A stretch of DNA of 64,000 nucleotides from Minicystis rosea (GCA_001931535.1 CP016211.1:6867703-6931702); one strand, 5' to 3'. Shown: positions 19,801 through 28,153, numbered from the stretch's first letter. The notes: generated by a model from the sequence alone, not told the origin. Made by a program: numbers and translations.

Positions 19801-20205
19801 ATGCCGAAATTTGCGCTGATTCCGATTGCCATTTTCACAACCATTCTCGCGCTCGAAAGCGGAGCGTCGGCCGACGTGGCCGGGCCGTGGACGCGCTGCG
19901 CGGCGGAGGGCAAGGGCTGCACGACGTGCTCGCAGCCGCTCGCCACCAACGAGCCTGATCTCAAGAAGGCTTTCGAGACTTGCCAGGAGACCGCGAAGGC
20001 GCGCGGCTTCGTGGAGGCGTGCCGGCACCGATCGGGTGCGTTCAACGAGGTGTTCTTCTGCCCGCAGGGCGTGAAGGTGGAGGAAAAGAAGACGGGCGGA
20101 TGCGCCGGCTGTGCGATCGATGCCAGCGTCGCGCCGGGCTCGGGAGCCCTGCTCGCGGCCGGGCTCGGGCTGCTTCTGCTGCGCCGGCGGCGCGGGCTTC
20201 GGTGA
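19801..20205 (+). CDS. Small secreted Cys-rich protein with MYXO-CTERM-like tail
   Basis: 134 aa. N-terminal signal peptide (about residues 1-25, ending SGASA). The mature part has eight or so cysteines, including CTTCSQPL, and is not otherwise recognised. The C terminus has the tripartite shape of a myxobacterial sorting tag: a Cys-containing GCAGCAIDAS, a hydrophobic helix (SGALLAAGLGLLLL) and RRRRGLR. Known members of that class are processed and delivered to the cell surface. A TATGGT box lies 9 nt before the ATG. Confidence 0.7.
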   Translation: MPKFALIPIAIFTTILALESGASADVAGPWTRCAAEGKGCTTCSQPLATNEPDLKKAFETCQETAKARGFVEACRHRSGAFNEVFFCPQGVKVEEKKTGGCAGCAIDASVAPGSGALLAAGLGLLLLRRRRGLR

Positions 20206-20294
20206 GCTCGGGGCAACGCGGGCGCTGAGCGCGCACGCCGTGGGCGGCACGGGCCGCGTGGATCACGGGCGCGGATCGCGGGCCGCGGGTGGTG

Positions 20295-20300
20295 TACGAT
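20295..20300 (+). promoter_or_regulatory. Putative -10 box of the NfeD-like gene
   Basis: TACGAT six bases before the ATG at 20307. The only purine-rich site (AGGA) abuts the ATG and is too close to work as a Shine-Dalgarno, so a leaderless transcript is suggested. Confidence 0.35.
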
Positions 20301-20306
20301 TCAGGA

Positions 20307-20867
20307 ATGGGGCTCGCGTACCTCTTCGCGCTCGTGGTCGCGCTCGGCATGCTGGCCGTGCAGATCGCCGCCGGCACACGCGGCGCGGGCCACCACGGCG
20401 GCCTCGCGCCTGCCGGGCACGATGCGGATGCGGCCTCGCCCGATCAGCTCGGCCTGTGGACGCTCTTCCTGTCGCTGCGCTTCTGGACGTTCGCGGCGCT
20501 CGGCTTCGGCTTGAGCGGATCGCTCATGCATTTCTTCGCGCTGGCGGGCCCGTTCGCCGTGCTCGCCATCGCGACCGTCGCCGGGCTCGCGTCGGGCCTC
20601 TTCGCCGAGCTCGCGTTCCGCGCGGTGCACCGGAGCGCGACCGCGACGGAGACGCGCGCCTCGCACGCCGTCGGGCGCATCGGGCGCGTGGTGGTGCCGT
20701 GCGGGCGCGGCGTGACCGGACAGGTGCGCATCCAGCTCGGCGGCGCGAGCGTGGATCTGCTCGCGATCACCGACGACGAAGCGATCGGCAAAGGCGAGCC
20801 GGTCCTCGTGGAGGACGTGCAGCAGAACGTGGCCCGCGTGTCGCGCAAGCCCGACGAGCTGGGCTGA
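20307..20867 (+). CDS. NfeD/YqiJ-like membrane protein
   Basis: 186 aa; upstream in-frame GTG codons exist but would overlap the TACGAT box. Seen: an N-terminal transmembrane helix (GLAYLFALVVALGMLAVQIA), two more in the middle (WTFAALGFGLSGSLMHFFAL and PFAVLAIATVAGLASGLFAEL), and a C-terminal soluble domain of about 70 residues with the OB-fold NfeD pattern GRIGRVVVPCGRGVTGQVRIQLGG then VEDVQQNVARV. NfeD proteins work with flotillin/SPFH proteins, and two flotillin-like genes lie 4.4 kb downstream. The intervening DNA includes a foreign-looking gene pair, so the two parts may once have been adjacent. Confidence 0.7.
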   Translation: MGLAYLFALVVALGMLAVQIAAGTRGAGHHGGLAPAGHDADAASPDQLGLWTLFLSLRFWTFAALGFGLSGSLMHFFALAGPFAVLAIATVAGLASGLFAELAFRAVHRSATATETRASHAVGRIGRVVVPCGRGVTGQVRIQLGGASVDLLAITDDEAIGKGEPVLVEDVQQNVARVSRKPDELG

Positions 20868-20897
20868 GGTGTCGGCACGCGCCCACGGTGCGCACGC

Positions 20898-22190
20898 TCA
20901 CCGTCGGAACAGACGCCCCTGCCTGGCAATTCTGATGATGTCAGACTCCTTCAGCTTCGTCGAGAGCTCGCGCTCCTCACCTCGCGCTCCGCGCTTTTCG
21001 AACTCGAGGTCGGCGCACAATCGGTTGACGGCCTCGCCCAGCGTTTCTAGGTCAGCCGGCGTCTCGTTGCAGAGGGCGCCATATAGATCCCTGTGAGATA
21101 CGCCATCACGGTGTCTGGCATGGAAGATCGCTGGCAATTCCTCGACGAGTGCCCTGACCGTACGCGCCTTTGCGGAATCGTCGAACGCGAACGAGAACGG
21201 CAGGAGGAGTTGGTCCCTGCTCTTGGTTGGGTCGAAGCCCAGCATCATCGTGCCCTCGCGGCCGAAATGCTCGAAGTGATTACTGACCGACCAGTGAAGA
21301 GCCTTCACAACATCGTTTGCTTTCGAGCTGTTGGCTAGGTGCAGAAACCAGTACGATCGGTGGCTATTTTTCGACGTAATGAAAAAGGGGGTGTAGCATG
21401 CGGCACGTGCGCGTTTCGCGAAGGTCTCGTGCAAGACGAGCTGAATCGTTCGCATCAGCCGACCGCGGTCCTCGGGAGACAGCAATGCGGCTTCGTCCAT
21501 CTCCCGGCGACCGGAAAGAAACGCCTCCAGTTCCGGAGCGAGCAGACCTGCAATCTTTAACCTGCCAATCGCCTCTCCCGCCGTCCTCGCGTGAGCAGCG
21601 ATATGATCAACCGCAAGGGTCAGAAACACTTCCGCCGTCGGAATCTCCGTCATGATCCTCGCAATCAAATCGACTGGAATGGCACTATAGCCATACTGAT
21701 CGAGCACGAAGATCGGGCGAGGGCGCCTGGATGCCGTAGCCTTGATCCGATCCAGGATATTGCCGATCTCCTCCTCGAATGCCCCACGTCGAAGGTCGAC
21801 TCTCTCGCGGATGAAGTCTTCGCCGACATGCTCTTTCAACGCCGCACTCAAGTAGGCGTGAGCTTTGGGGTCCTTCTCGACAAAGACGTAGCTCGCGTCG
21901 ACAGAGAACGGCTTCTTACGGCTACCCATGGCGTTTAGCCGTATTTCCGCAGTCCGGACGGCATCGATCAGGATGAGCGGCGAGCCGGGGTGAAGCGTGT
22001 TGCCCCGACCTTCGACGATGTACTGCCCGCCTCCAGCAAACCCGTCGATGAGCATCAACTTGAGGGGAACTGTACCGCCTCTGGTCAGGATGGGGATGTA
22101 GCGCTCTATGTACTCCCTTAGGATTGTGTGCTTCGCCAAGCTATGAGCCCCCAGTGTTGCTGGGCCGTCGGACCAATCGTATTTGGCCAT
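20898..22190 (-). CDS. tcmP: Three-Cys-motif partner protein TcmP
   Basis: 430 aa. Recognised as TcmP, a family named because its genes pair with Gp37/Gp68 three-Cys proteins, as here. The N-terminal half looks like a Rossmann methyltransferase: LMLIDGFAGGG (residues 45-55) resembles the AdoMet-binding loop, VFVEKDP (102-108) the acidic end of strand 2, and FVLDQYGYSAIP (161-172) takes the place of the catalytic loop. The C-terminal half is helical and variable. The start has TAGGAGT as ribosome binding site overlapping the stop of the upstream gene, so translation is coupled. Base composition is lower than in flanking genes (two sampled 60-base lines here are 52 and 55 percent GC, against 70 in the NfeD gene), suggesting transfer. 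Role unknown; nucleic-acid modification or phage defence is inference. Confidence 0.85.
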   Translation of the reverse strand: MAKYDWSDGPATLGAHSLAKHTILREYIERYIPILTRGGTVPLKLMLIDGFAGGGQYIVEGRGNTLHPGSPLILIDAVRTAEIRLNAMGSRKKPFSVDASYVFVEKDPKAHAYLSAALKEHVGEDFIRERVDLRRGAFEEEIGNILDRIKATASRRPRPIFVLDQYGYSAIPVDLIARIMTEIPTAEVFLTLAVDHIAAHARTAGEAIGRLKIAGLLAPELEAFLSGRREMDEAALLSPEDRGRLMRTIQLVLHETFAKRARAACYTPFFITSKNSHRSYWFLHLANSSKANDVVKALHWSVSNHFEHFGREGTMMLGFDPTKSRDQLLLPFSFAFDDSAKARTVRALVEELPAIFHARHRDGVSHRDLYGALCNETPADLETLGEAVNRLCADLEFEKRGARGEERELSTKLKESDIIRIARQGRLFRR

Positions 22191-22199
22191 CGTACACTC

Positions 22200-23015
22200 C
22201 TACTCTGCGGCCACCGCTCCACGCTGAAACCGCTCCCGAATCATCGCAAGCCGCTGCGCTCGTACAGCCGCAGGCGGCGCCGTTACTGGCTCAATCGCAG
22301 GGAACTCGTCGTACGTTCTCTCCTCAAGGTCCCTGCCAGCGCGAGACTTTTGGACCCCTCCCCATTGTTTGAAGAAGAAGGGAACGCCCGCCTCCTCACA
22401 CTGATCACGGAGCGACAGCACCCAGCGTTTCTCCATGGGACGTGCCTTCGGGCCACTCTCACCACCTACGATCACCCAGTCGATCCCCTGAAGATCGATT
22501 CTGCCCAAGTCTTCGAGCAGTGGCTCCACGGAGAGGAAGCGCACCTCGGCCGGAGTCCGGCGAAGCTCCTCGATTCTTGGGAGACCGTAAGCTCGGTTCT
22601 CCACGCTCACGCCGAGCCAGATGTGCTTGCGGCGAACGATCTCGGGAGGCATCTGCGACGTGAGCATGCGCATACGCGCCGCACGCTTGGTGAGCATTTG
22701 GTAGATGTGCCAATCGGCCAATGCCATGACCTCGAAGACCTGGCGAACATACTCCTCTGGGACTTCGCTCTGGAAGAGGTCGCTCATGGAGTTGACGAAG
22801 ATCCTCCGCGAGCGGCTCCAGTGGAATGGCTCGAAGAGTTTGTCGGGCACCAGCAGCAGATCAAATCCCTGTTCGTATGGATGGCCAGGTACGCCCCGGA
22901 AGCGTTCCGCGAACACCTCTGCATAGCAGTGCTTGCAGCCTGGGCTTACCTTCGTGCAGCCACGCAGGGGATTCCAGGTGGCGTCCGTCCACTCGATGGC
23001 GCTGCCGTCACTCAT
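22200..23015 (-). CDS. Phage Gp37/Gp68-family (DUF5131) three-Cys-motif protein
   Basis: 271 aa; the open frame runs 39 codons further upstream but the family begins at MSDGSAIEWTDATWNP. Seen: the diagnostic Cys motif GCTKVSPGCKHCYAE with C20, C27 and C30 (C-x6-C-x2-C), which resembles a variant iron-sulfur or radical-SAM-type cluster site, and later the conserved GGESGPKARP and LRDQCEEAGVPFFFKQWGG block. First described in mycobacteriophages; function not established. First gene of a two-gene operon with tcmP, 9 bp between them. A TGTACA dyad covers the region just before its ATG. GC is lower than the chromosome around it. Confidence 0.88.
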   Translation of the reverse strand: MSDGSAIEWTDATWNPLRGCTKVSPGCKHCYAEVFAERFRGVPGHPYEQGFDLLLVPDKLFEPFHWSRSRRIFVNSMSDLFQSEVPEEYVRQVFEVMALADWHIYQMLTKRAARMRMLTSQMPPEIVRRKHIWLGVSVENRAYGLPRIEELRRTPAEVRFLSVEPLLEDLGRIDLQGIDWVIVGGESGPKARPMEKRWVLSLRDQCEEAGVPFFFKQWGGVQKSRAGRDLEERTYDEFPAIEPVTAPPAAVRAQRLAMIRERFQRGAVAAE

Positions 23016-23019
23016 AGCA

Positions 23020-23033
23020 TGTACACCTGTACA
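23020..23033. promoter_or_regulatory. TGTACA-CC-TGTACA dyad before the Gp37/Gp68 gene
   Basis: Two copies of the self-complementary hexamer TGTACA separated by two bases make a 14-bp dyad ending 4 nt upstream of the ATG on the minus strand. It overlaps the AGGTG sequence that would serve as ribosome binding site. It could be an operator for a repressor or an RNA hairpin hiding the binding site. No regulator gene is adjacent. Confidence 0.4.
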
Positions 23034-23228
23034 GTGACGCCCCCAACGTGGCAAGCGAGGAAGGCGCCTCGATTTGACGGCCCCATGCGCGCCACACCTC
23101 AACCCGCCCCGTCGCCGCGATGCGCGTTGCACCTCTTTGGCCTCCGGAGCTTTCCCTCCCAGCCAGGTCGCATCGCCGCCGCAGTTGTGCTGCTTGACAT
23201 GCCCCCCGGCGCTGCAACCATTCGGGAC

Positions 23229-24017
23229 ATGACGTTACCGTTTTTTGGTTTTCCCCGCCTTCCCGTGGAGCGCCAGCGCAATGTCGGTGGCTCCCTCGAT
23301 GAGCATTTCAAATCCAAACCCAAATACAACGCGGAGGTCACCCGCAGCGCGCATGCCGTCATCGAAGCGACGAAGGCGCTCGGGCGCGGAGACGACATGC
23401 CGTTATTCACCATCGACAGCGCGACGGACAGCGTGTTGAGCGCGATTTACCGCGTCGAGCAGTCGATTCAGAAAGGGCTCGTCGCCACGATCGTCTCACT
23501 CGGGCCCGAGCAGCAGGCCCAGCTCGACGCTGCCGAGTTGATCGACACGACCTGGTTTCCCGACGGCATTGGCTTCATCCACGGCAGCGCCGGCATTCAG
23601 CACGCGGCGATGGCGTCGATTCGAAGCTCGCTCACGGACGCCGAGACCGGCCCCGCAATCAAAGCGGCGGTCGAGACGCTCGGCCTCGGCCCGCTCGTCG
23701 CTCACTTCCTTTCGCACGCGACCCTCTACGCGAAGAAGCTGGGCCTCGCCGGCGAGGCCGTGACGGACGGCGAGCCGCGCGATCCGAGCGACGTCTGGCA
23801 CGACGCCTTCATGAAGCTCGCCATCGACGTGATGAGCGCCTACCGCGACGACCCGGCGAAGCAGAAGACGCTCCTCGGCAGCTACGAGAGCCAGCTCGCC
23901 GAGCACCGCGCCGAGCTTTCGAAGAGCCGAAAGCGCGCGGAGAAGAAGGCCAAAGCCGAGGCGGCAAAGCGCGATGGCGAGGCCAAGAACGACGCTGCGA
24001 AGAAGAGCGACTCGTAA
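23229..24017 (+). CDS. Unknown protein with basic coiled C terminus
   Basis: 262 aa from the ATG at 23229; the same frame stays open far upstream, but there it runs antisense to the Gp37/Gp68 gene and is not protein-like. No ribosome binding site is obvious. The body is mostly helical with no recognised motif (AEVTRSAHAVIEATKALG; SATDSVLSAIYRVEQSIQKG; DVWHDAFMKLAIDVMSAYRDD). The last 45 residues are Lys/Glu/Ala-rich (KSRKRAEKKAKAEAAKR) and probably form a coiled coil or nucleic-acid-binding tail. Divergent from the Gp37/Gp68-tcmP operon with 213 bp between, so it might belong to the same insert, but its composition is closer to the host. Confidence 0.6.
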   Translation: MTLPFFGFPRLPVERQRNVGGSLDEHFKSKPKYNAEVTRSAHAVIEATKALGRGDDMPLFTIDSATDSVLSAIYRVEQSIQKGLVATIVSLGPEQQAQLDAAELIDTTWFPDGIGFIHGSAGIQHAAMASIRSSLTDAETGPAIKAAVETLGLGPLVAHFLSHATLYAKKLGLAGEAVTDGEPRDPSDVWHDAFMKLAIDVMSAYRDDPAKQKTLLGSYESQLAEHRAELSKSRKRAEKKAKAEAAKRDGEAKNDAAKKSDS

Positions 24018-24045
24018 CGCGCTGAGCTGCCAGCGCAGGGGGATG

Positions 24046-24070
24046 GGGAGGCGCCTCGACGAGGCGCCTC
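24046..24070 (+). terminator. GAGGCGCCTC hairpin
   Basis: Two copies of the 10-bp palindrome GAGGCGCCTC flank a 5-nt loop (GACGA), forming a perfect 10-bp stem 28 bp after the stop codon at 24017. A short T-rich stretch follows. Good candidate intrinsic terminator. Confidence 0.55.
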
Positions 24071-24140
24071 CTCGTGTTTCGTGCCCACCCAGCAGGCCAA
24101 TCGGCCCCCGTTGGCCCCTCCAGCTCCGGTGCGGTGGCCG

Positions 24141-24395
24141 CACGACCCGCTCCATCACGAGTACGGGACGCTGCGCGACACGCTCCCGCACCGGTGCCGG
24201 CGCCGCGCGACATGCTCCCGTACGGGTACGGGGCGTTGCACGCCCAACTCCCGCACGGGTGCCGGTGCCGCACGACACGCTCCCGCACGGGTGCCGGCGC
24301 CGCACGACACGCTCCCGCACGGGTGCCGGCGCTGCGCGACCTATTCCCATACGGGTGCTGGCGCCGCTCCAGTACGGGTGCCGGCGCTGCACGAC
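24141..24395. repeat. 32-33 bp tandem repeat, about 7.7 units
   Basis: Units begin near 24141, 24174, 24206, 24239, 24271, 24303 and 24335, spaced 32 or 33 bases, with a truncated unit to about 24395. The core is CACGACACGCTCCCGCACGG followed by GTGCCGGCGCCG; the two units at 24271 and 24303 are nearly identical, the outer ones diverged. There are no unique spacers, so this is not CRISPR. The period is not a multiple of three, so it is not a coding repeat. It lies between convergent genes. Confidence 0.85.
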
Positions 24396-24411
24396 ATCTG
24401 CCGCCGATGCG

Positions 24412-25185
24412 TCATCCAGCGACCTGATCGGCCGCGGCGATCAGGTGATTGACGAGGTTCTCTCCATCCGTCTCCAGATCGAGCACCGCGCCCCGCGCTT
24501 CGACCCATTCGAGCGAGAGCGGTAGAGGCAGGAGCGGGAGCGGCTCTCCGGTGAGCTCGCGCGCGGCGGTGGCGAGGATCTCGCTGCCGCGAACGGCGCG
24601 CGGCACGGCGCGCGCGCGACCGAGCTCGGCGCAGCGATCGGCGGGCGTGGTCACGAGGTATTCGCGGCACACGAGGGGACGCTCGTCGTAGAGCGAGCAG
24701 CGCTCGTCCTCGAGCAATGGACATGGGATCTGCGCGGCGAAGTAGCGTGCGGTCACGTCGAGCCAGCCGCGCGCGGGATCGGCGAGCCGGCTCTGCAGCA
24801 TCATGCGGCCCGGTGGCGCATGCGGATCGAGGAGGCCGATGCGCTCCAGCGTGACCACGGCGGCGGCGAAGCGGGCCCGCACCGCAGCGCGCCGCTCCAT
24901 GGGCAGCGCTTCGATCGCACGGGCGAGCGCGCGTGCTTCGACCACCGAAATGGGGACGAGCTGCCGGCAGCAGGCGGCGCAGCCTTCGTGACAGGAGACG
25001 GCGTGGCCCTGGGCTTCCTCGTCGGCGACGGCGATCGCGGCGGCGCTGCGCGAGAGCTCACGCGCGGCGGGGAGCAGATCGGAGAGCGTGGAGGCGGAGG
25101 ACGAGACCGGCAGATCGAAGGCGCGCTCCTGTCCGAGGATCGGGAGATGAATGCGAACGACGTCGGCATCGAATGCGGTCGCCAT
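24412..25185 (-). CDS. YkgJ-family cysteine-cluster protein
   Basis: 257 aa. Metal-binding protein of the YkgJ/UPF0153 type, which uses a conserved set of cysteines to chelate zinc or an iron-sulfur cluster. Seen: C65, C69, C72 and C73 in SCHEGCAACCRQLVPIS, then CPLLEDERCSLYDERPLVCREY and a final DRC. About 60 residues precede the cluster and carry no recognised motif. No signal peptide, so cytosolic. Function of the family is unknown. Its ATG has a TACCAT hexamer 10 nt upstream (25196-25201, minus strand). Divergent from the flotillin operon; convergent with the unknown gene across the tandem repeat. Confidence 0.85.
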   Translation of the reverse strand: MATAFDADVVRIHLPILGQERAFDLPVSSSASTLSDLLPAARELSRSAAAIAVADEEAQGHAVSCHEGCAACCRQLVPISVVEARALARAIEALPMERRAAVRARFAAAVVTLERIGLLDPHAPPGRMMLQSRLADPARGWLDVTARYFAAQIPCPLLEDERCSLYDERPLVCREYLVTTPADRCAELGRARAVPRAVRGSEILATAARELTGEPLPLLPLPLSLEWVEARGAVLDLETDGENLVNHLIAAADQVAG

Positions 25186-25280
25186 CGAGCATCGAATGGT
25201 AGCCGGCGTCGCCGGAGAGGCTCGTAAACGTTCGATTTACACGGCGATTTCCGCTTCCGCCGCGACACGCTGGAACCTGA

Positions 25281-25286
25281 TAGCCT
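25281..25286 (+). promoter_or_regulatory. Putative -10 box of the flotillin operon
   Basis: TAGCCT six bases before the ATG at 25293, same hexamer and spacing as for the cyclophilin gene. A GTAAA/TTTAC inverted pair (25224-25228 and 25236-25240) in the same divergent region could be an operator shared with the YkgJ gene. Confidence 0.4.
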
Positions 25287-25292
25287 CGCCGG

Positions 25293-26627
25293 ATGATTGC
25301 CCCGAACAAGGCCGTCCCGGTCCATGCCGAGGCGGCGTCGCTCGACACGGCGGTGCTCGTGCTCGTCGCCGCGGTGGCCGTCGTGGTCGCCTTCGGCCTC
25401 GTCTTGCTCCTCCTCCGGAATTTCCTCTTCGTGTGCCGGCCGAACGAGATCCTCGTCTTCAGCGGGCGCAAGCACACGCTGCCGGACGGGACCACGAGCG
25501 GCTACAAGATCCTCCACGGCGGGCGCGGGCTGCGCATGCCCTTCCTCGAGAGCGTGAGCCGCATGGATATGCGCCTCTTCGCGGTCGAGGTCTCGGTGCA
25601 CAACGCCTACTCGCAGGGCGGGATCCCGCTCACGGTGCAGGCCATCGCCAACATGAAGATCGCCAGCAGCGACGCGGCGGTGCGCAACGCGGTGGAGCGC
25701 TTCCTGGGCACGCGCACGGAGCTGATCGCGCAGGCCGCGCAGCAGACGCTCGAAGGTGTCCTGCGCGAGGTCATCAGCCAGCTCACGCCCGAAGAGGTGA
25801 ACGAGGATCGCCTCAAGTTCGCCGAGCAGCTCGTGGAGAACGCGCGCGACGATCTGGAGAAGCTCGGCCTCGAGCTGGACGTGCTCAAGGTGCAGCACGT
25901 CTCCGACGAGCAGCAATACCTGGCGAACCTCGGACGCGGGCGCATCGCCACGGTGCTGCGCGACGCGGGCAACGCGGAGGCCGAGGCGAACCGCGCGGTC
26001 ACCGAGGCGCAGGCGGCGGCGCGGCAGCGCGCGGAGACGGCGCAGAAGCGGGCCGAGACGGTGGTCGCGCAGAAGCGGAACCAAGTGCGCGCCGAGCTGG
26101 CCAAGCTCGAGGCCGAGGCCAAGCAGGTGGAGAACGAAGCGGCGATCGCCGCGGAGACCGAGCGCGCCGTGGCCGAGCAGGAGCTGCAATCCTTGCGCGG
26201 CGAGCTGACCAAGCTCCAGCTCCAGGTCGACGTGATCCTGCCCGCCGAGGCGCAGCGCAAAGCCAACGAGCTGCGCGCCCGCGGCGAGGCCGCGCCCACG
26301 GTGGAGAACGGCAAAGCCGTGGCCGAGGCGCTGCGGGTGGTCGCCGAGCAATGGGTGGCGGCCGGATCGGTGGCGCGCGAGGTCTACCTGCTGCAGCAGC
26401 TCCGCCCGCTGGTGATGGCCGCGGCGGCGCGCGTGGCGAACACCGAGGTGGCGAGCGTGAACGTGGTCTCGGGTGACGAGGAAGAAGCGTTCGCCAAGGT
26501 GGTGGCGATGCATCCGGCCGCGGTGTCGCGCGTGCTCAGCGAGACGGGCCAAGCGCTCGGCCTCGACGTCGCCGGTCTGCTCGGCGGCGGGACCATCGGC
26601 GCGACGAGCGCGCGGAGGGTGTCATGA
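25293..26627 (+). CDS. Flotillin-like SPFH-domain membrane protein 1
   Basis: 444 aa. Flotillin/YuaG-like scaffold expected to oligomerise in membrane microdomains. An N-terminal transmembrane helix (about residues 19-41) is followed by the SPFH/Band 7 domain (about 45-210: FVCRPNEILVFSGR; GIPLTVQAIANMKI; EEVNEDRLKFAEQLVENARDDLEKLGLELDVLKV). A long Ala/Glu-rich coiled coil follows (about 225-340, AEAEANRAVTEAQAAARQRA) and then a short C-terminal domain ending with a Gly-rich tail. Overlaps the next gene by 4 bp (ATGA), so the two subunits are translationally coupled and probably form a hetero-oligomer. Confidence 0.85.
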   Translation: MIAPNKAVPVHAEAASLDTAVLVLVAAVAVVVAFGLVLLLLRNFLFVCRPNEILVFSGRKHTLPDGTTSGYKILHGGRGLRMPFLESVSRMDMRLFAVEVSVHNAYSQGGIPLTVQAIANMKIASSDAAVRNAVERFLGTRTELIAQAAQQTLEGVLREVISQLTPEEVNEDRLKFAEQLVENARDDLEKLGLELDVLKVQHVSDEQQYLANLGRGRIATVLRDAGNAEAEANRAVTEAQAAARQRAETAQKRAETVVAQKRNQVRAELAKLEAEAKQVENEAAIAAETERAVAEQELQSLRGELTKLQLQVDVILPAEAQRKANELRARGEAAPTVENGKAVAEALRVVAEQWVAAGSVAREVYLLQQLRPLVMAAAARVANTEVASVNVVSGDEEEAFAKVVAMHPAAVSRVLSETGQALGLDVAGLLGGGTIGATSARRVS

Positions 26628-27904
26628 TCGAGATCGTGATGGTGCTGCTCCTCACGGCCGCGGTGGTCGTGGGCTTCGTGATCTACACGCTCCGGAACCT
26701 GCTCCTCGTGAGCGCGCCGAGCGAGGCGCTCATCCTCTCGGGCGGCGAGCACAGCGTCGAGGGCAAGACGGTGGGCTACCGATCGATCCGCGGCGGGCGC
26801 GCGGTGCGCATCCCGCTCCTCGAGAGCGTCGATCGGATGGACCTCAGCAACATCCCCATGGAGATCGCGGTCAAGGGTGCCTTCTCCAAGGGCGGTATCC
26901 CGCTCAACGTGCAAGGCATCGCGCACGTGAAGGTGCCGAGCCACGAGCCGCGGCTGTCCAATGCGGTGGAGCGCTTCCTCGGGCGATCGCGCGGGGAGAT
27001 CGCGGCGGTGGCGCGCGAGACGCTCGAAGGCAACGTGCGCGGCGTGCTGGCGCAGCTCACGCCCGAGCAGGTGAACATGGATAAGACCGCGTTCGCCAAC
27101 AAGCTCCTGGAAGAGGCCGAGCACGACATGGAGCGCATCGGGCTCGTGCTCGACACGCTCAAAATCCAGAACGTCACCGACGACGTGAACTACCTGAACT
27201 CCACCGGCCGCATGCAGGGCGCGCGGGTGCGGATGGAGGCGAGCATCGTCGAAGCGCAGATGCAGGCCGAGGCCGCCGAGAAGCGCGCCGGCGCTTGGGC
27301 CGAGTCGGAGTCGGCGAAGATCGACGCCGATCTGGCCATCGCCCGGCAGGAGACCGATCGACGCATCAAGGACGCGCAGTCGCGAAGGCAAGCGATGATC
27401 GAAGAGGCGCGCGGCGCGGTGCTCGCGGAGATGGCGCAGGTGAAGGCCGAGATCACGCGGCAAAAGGCGCGCGCCCTGCAGGTGGAGCGCAAGCTGATGG
27501 CCGACGTGATCCAGCCCGAGGACGCGGCCCGCCGCAGCCGCGAGGAAGAGGCGCGCGGTCAAGCCGCCGCCATCATCGAGCAGGGCAAGGCCGAGGCGGA
27601 GGCGCTGCGCGGGCTCGTGGAAGAGTACAAGCGCGCGGGCGGCAACGCGCGCGAGGTGCTGCTCCTGCAGCAGCTCATGCCGCTGGCCGCGGAGATCGCC
27701 GGCTCGAACCGGCAGGTGAAGATCCAGAAGCTCTCCGTGCTGCCCTCGGGCGGCGGCGAGGGCGCGGAGATCGCACGCAAGGCGATCGCCGCAGCAGAGC
27801 AGATCCGCGCGGCCACCGGGCTCGATCTCGCCGAGGTGGCGAAGCGGATCGGCACGCCCGGTCAGATGCCGCAGCTCCCGCAGGCGACGCCCAAGGGGAA
27901 GTGA
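26624..27904 (+). CDS. Flotillin-like SPFH-domain membrane protein 2
   Basis: 426 aa paralogue of the preceding protein with the same order: a membrane helix at the extreme N terminus (MVLLLTAAVVVGFVIYTLR), an SPFH domain (LLVSAPSEALILSGGEHSV; GIPLNVQGIAHVKV; EQVNMDKTAFANKLLEEAEHDMERIGLVLDTLKI), an Ala/Glu coiled coil and the flotillin-type LLLQQLMPLAAEIAG segment near the C terminus. Its ATG overlaps the stop of gene 1. Two non-identical flotillins in one operon resemble the FloA/FloT theme. The NfeD-like partner is not adjacent but lies 5.8 kb upstream. Confidence 0.85.
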   Translation: MIEIVMVLLLTAAVVVGFVIYTLRNLLLVSAPSEALILSGGEHSVEGKTVGYRSIRGGRAVRIPLLESVDRMDLSNIPMEIAVKGAFSKGGIPLNVQGIAHVKVPSHEPRLSNAVERFLGRSRGEIAAVARETLEGNVRGVLAQLTPEQVNMDKTAFANKLLEEAEHDMERIGLVLDTLKIQNVTDDVNYLNSTGRMQGARVRMEASIVEAQMQAEAAEKRAGAWAESESAKIDADLAIARQETDRRIKDAQSRRQAMIEEARGAVLAEMAQVKAEITRQKARALQVERKLMADVIQPEDAARRSREEEARGQAAAIIEQGKAEAEALRGLVEEYKRAGGNAREVLLLQQLMPLAAEIAGSNRQVKIQKLSVLPSGGGEGAEIARKAIAAAEQIRAATGLDLAEVAKRIGTPGQMPQLPQATPKGK

Positions 27905-28153
27905 TCGCGAGGCCCCGGCCGACACCGAGCTTCGGTGTCGGCGCGGGCCGACGACGACGCGGCGCGTATGCGCGTATGAGCCCGAAGGCAAGCGCGGGCG
28001 ACGTGACTCTCTCCCATCAAAACCCATCGTGATGCCGACCGCCCGACGGCGCGAGGCTCAGCCCATCCAGCCGCGCGCGGCTCGGCCCGTCGGGTGGAAC
28101 ATCGGCCGAGGTGCGCGGGCGATCGAAGGCACGGCGACGGCGCGGGAGCCGTG

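Noticed and set aside
22128..23228. Upstream extension of the unknown gene at 23229
   Set aside because: It runs antisense through the Gp37/Gp68 gene and lacks protein-like composition.
24141..24395. CRISPR array
   Set aside because: Units are contiguous at 32-33 bp with no unique spacers, and no cas gene is nearby.
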